The position numbers and the translations under genes are program-made. 5,267 bases of DNA. It comes from Methanoregula sp. (GTDB taxonomy: Archaea; Halobacteriota; Methanomicrobia; Methanomicrobiales; Methanospirillaceae). Shown here in pieces: positions 4,922 to 5,267 of this stretch. A model generated the notes under the pieces. It had not been told where the DNA came from. It saw only the letters and a list, made by a program, of their open reading frames with translations, and did no database searches. Position 1 is the stretch's first letter, and the number at the start of each line of letters is the position of its first letter. The stretch is taken from NCBI GenBank assembly GCA_026394635.1, contig JAPKXV010000283.1, forward strand, positions 1-5,267, given 5' to 3'.

Positions 4922-5244
4922 TAACTTCGCAGGACTTTGGAGGTTTTAGTAATGGTTGATAAACTTGAGAGGCACATACCAAAAGAGGAAAAGAAGCCTA
5001 AAACGTAACCTATCGTGTGACCTCCGAGATTATCATACGATAAAAGATTATTAAATATGAAAATTAGGATTGGAATAAAAAAACAAAGGATCATAAAACA
5101 GTCCATTGTTTTTACTTTTTGAGGATTACTTTGTAGTAACTTGCCTCGCTCTAAAAAAAGAGAGGTAAATATAAGAAACCAAAAATATCCGAGAAAAGCG
5201 GCAACTATGCCAGAGAACCCATTAAACCCGGTTCCACCAGTCAT
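4906..5244 (-). CDS. Small predicted membrane protein, unknown function
   Basis: An AT-rich minus-strand frame whose stop (4906-4908) overlaps the convergent aminotransferase by 16 nt. I place the start at the ATG at 5244 (protein of 112 residues). The frame has no stop from there to the window edge, so a TTG at 5259 or a start outside the window is possible. No Shine-Dalgarno is visible. Numbered from the ATG, three hydrophobic stretches look like membrane helices: about 11-31 (SGIVAAFLGYFWFLIFTSLFL), 47-68 (rich in Phe, Ile and Leu) and 74-96 (GHTIGYVLGFFSSFGMCL), with a basic loop (ERGKLLQSNPQKVK) between the first two and a basic tail. No family was recognised. Its composition contrasts with the GC-rich operon, which suggests accessory or acquired DNA, but T-rich DNA also favours hydrophobic codons by chance. 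Confidence 0.5.
   Translation of the reverse strand: MTGGTGFNGFSGIVAAFLGYFWFLIFTSLFLERGKLLQSNPQKVKTMDCFMILCFFIPILIFIFNNLLSYDNLGGHTIGYVLGFFSSFGMCLSSLSTITKTSKVLRSYQNLI
4939..4944 (+). promoter_or_regulatory. Strong Shine-Dalgarno GGAGGT
   Basis: GGAGGT lies 7 nt before an ATG at 4952 and 17 nt after the aminotransferase stop. It is the best match to the archaeal anti-Shine-Dalgarno complement in the window, and it precedes only an 18-codon ORF. Confidence 0.55.
4952..5008 (+). CDS. Very short ORF or 5' remnant of a disrupted gene
   Basis: Eighteen codons, MVDKLERHIPKEEKKPKT, follow the strong Shine-Dalgarno at 4939-4944 and begin 30 nt after the aminotransferase gene, so it could be the fifth gene of the operon. 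The peptide is highly charged and Lys/Glu-rich, like the N-terminus of many small archaeal proteins. It stops exactly where composition changes to AT-rich DNA. A +1 or -2 shift near 5004 would extend it only by about 12 residues, to a TAA near 5042. It may be a real microprotein, or the beginning of a gene cut off by rearrangement. No homologue recognised. It overlaps the minus-strand membrane ORF. Confidence 0.35.
   Translation: MVDKLERHIPKEEKKPKT
5011..5042 (+). other. Stem-loop directly after the short ORF
   Basis: TATCGTGTGA (5011-5020) pairs with TCATACGATA (5033-5042) over ten positions, with one G-U pair, closing a 12-nt loop. The loop side contains CCTCC, and ACCTCC (5020-5025) is the exact complement of the GGAGGT at 4939-4944. 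It could be a 3' end structure of the operon message or a structure that masks the ribosome binding site. A run of A, not T, follows it on the plus strand, so it is not a standard terminator. It also lies within the minus-strand ORF. Confidence 0.3.
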
Positions 5245-5267
5245 TCTAAAAATTATCAAACTTACGC

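Noticed and set aside
5144..5165. CCTCGCTCT / AGAGAGG inverted repeat around seven A
   Set aside because: It lies inside the minus-strand membrane ORF and encodes the ERGK loop. The stem is interrupted and the A run alone explains little.

Overview
The window looks like a chromosome segment from a methanogenic euryarchaeon, most likely of the Methanomicrobiales. This is inferred from the archaeal-only riboflavin synthase family (RibC), the methanogen-like RibH and PurE sequences, archaeal TATA elements in place of -35/-10 promoters, and the contrast between GC-rich genes and very AT-rich spacers.

Layout, left to right. (1) Positions 1-656 hold the 3' end of a YgiQ/UPF0313-type radical SAM protein. 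Its normal C-terminus appears to be knocked out of frame at a run of seven G. (2) Positions 657-1290 have no convincing protein gene. The part from about 808 on is strongly AT-rich, repeats an AATTTTCTGAAATTTT-like motif, and contains a nested inverted-repeat structure at 960-1018. (3) purE runs leftward (1291-1686) and diverges, across 46 bp, from a rightward cluster: a class V aminotransferase (1733-2863), ribC (2860-3291), ribH (3351-3758) and a class I aspartate-type aminotransferase (3755-4921). Two of the three junctions are 4-nt ATGA overlaps, so the four genes are probably one operon. (4) After 4921 there is a very short ORF with the strongest Shine-Dalgarno sequence in the window, then a switch to AT-rich DNA that encodes, on the minus strand, a small predicted membrane protein of unknown function.

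Functionally, RibH makes 6,7-dimethyl-8-ribityllumazine and RibC dismutates it to riboflavin, so the two central genes are the last two steps of riboflavin synthesis, fused into a transcription unit with two PLP-dependent transaminases of amino-acid metabolism. PurE serves purine synthesis, which supplies the GTP that riboflavin synthesis starts from; that link is only inferred from proximity.

No wholly new system is evident. The points most worth a second look are the frame break in ygiQ, an apparent in-frame deletion in ribC, the PurE active-site loop, the one TATA element shared by two apparently leaderless genes, the structured AT-rich spacer, and the short ORF plus hairpin at the composition break near 5005.
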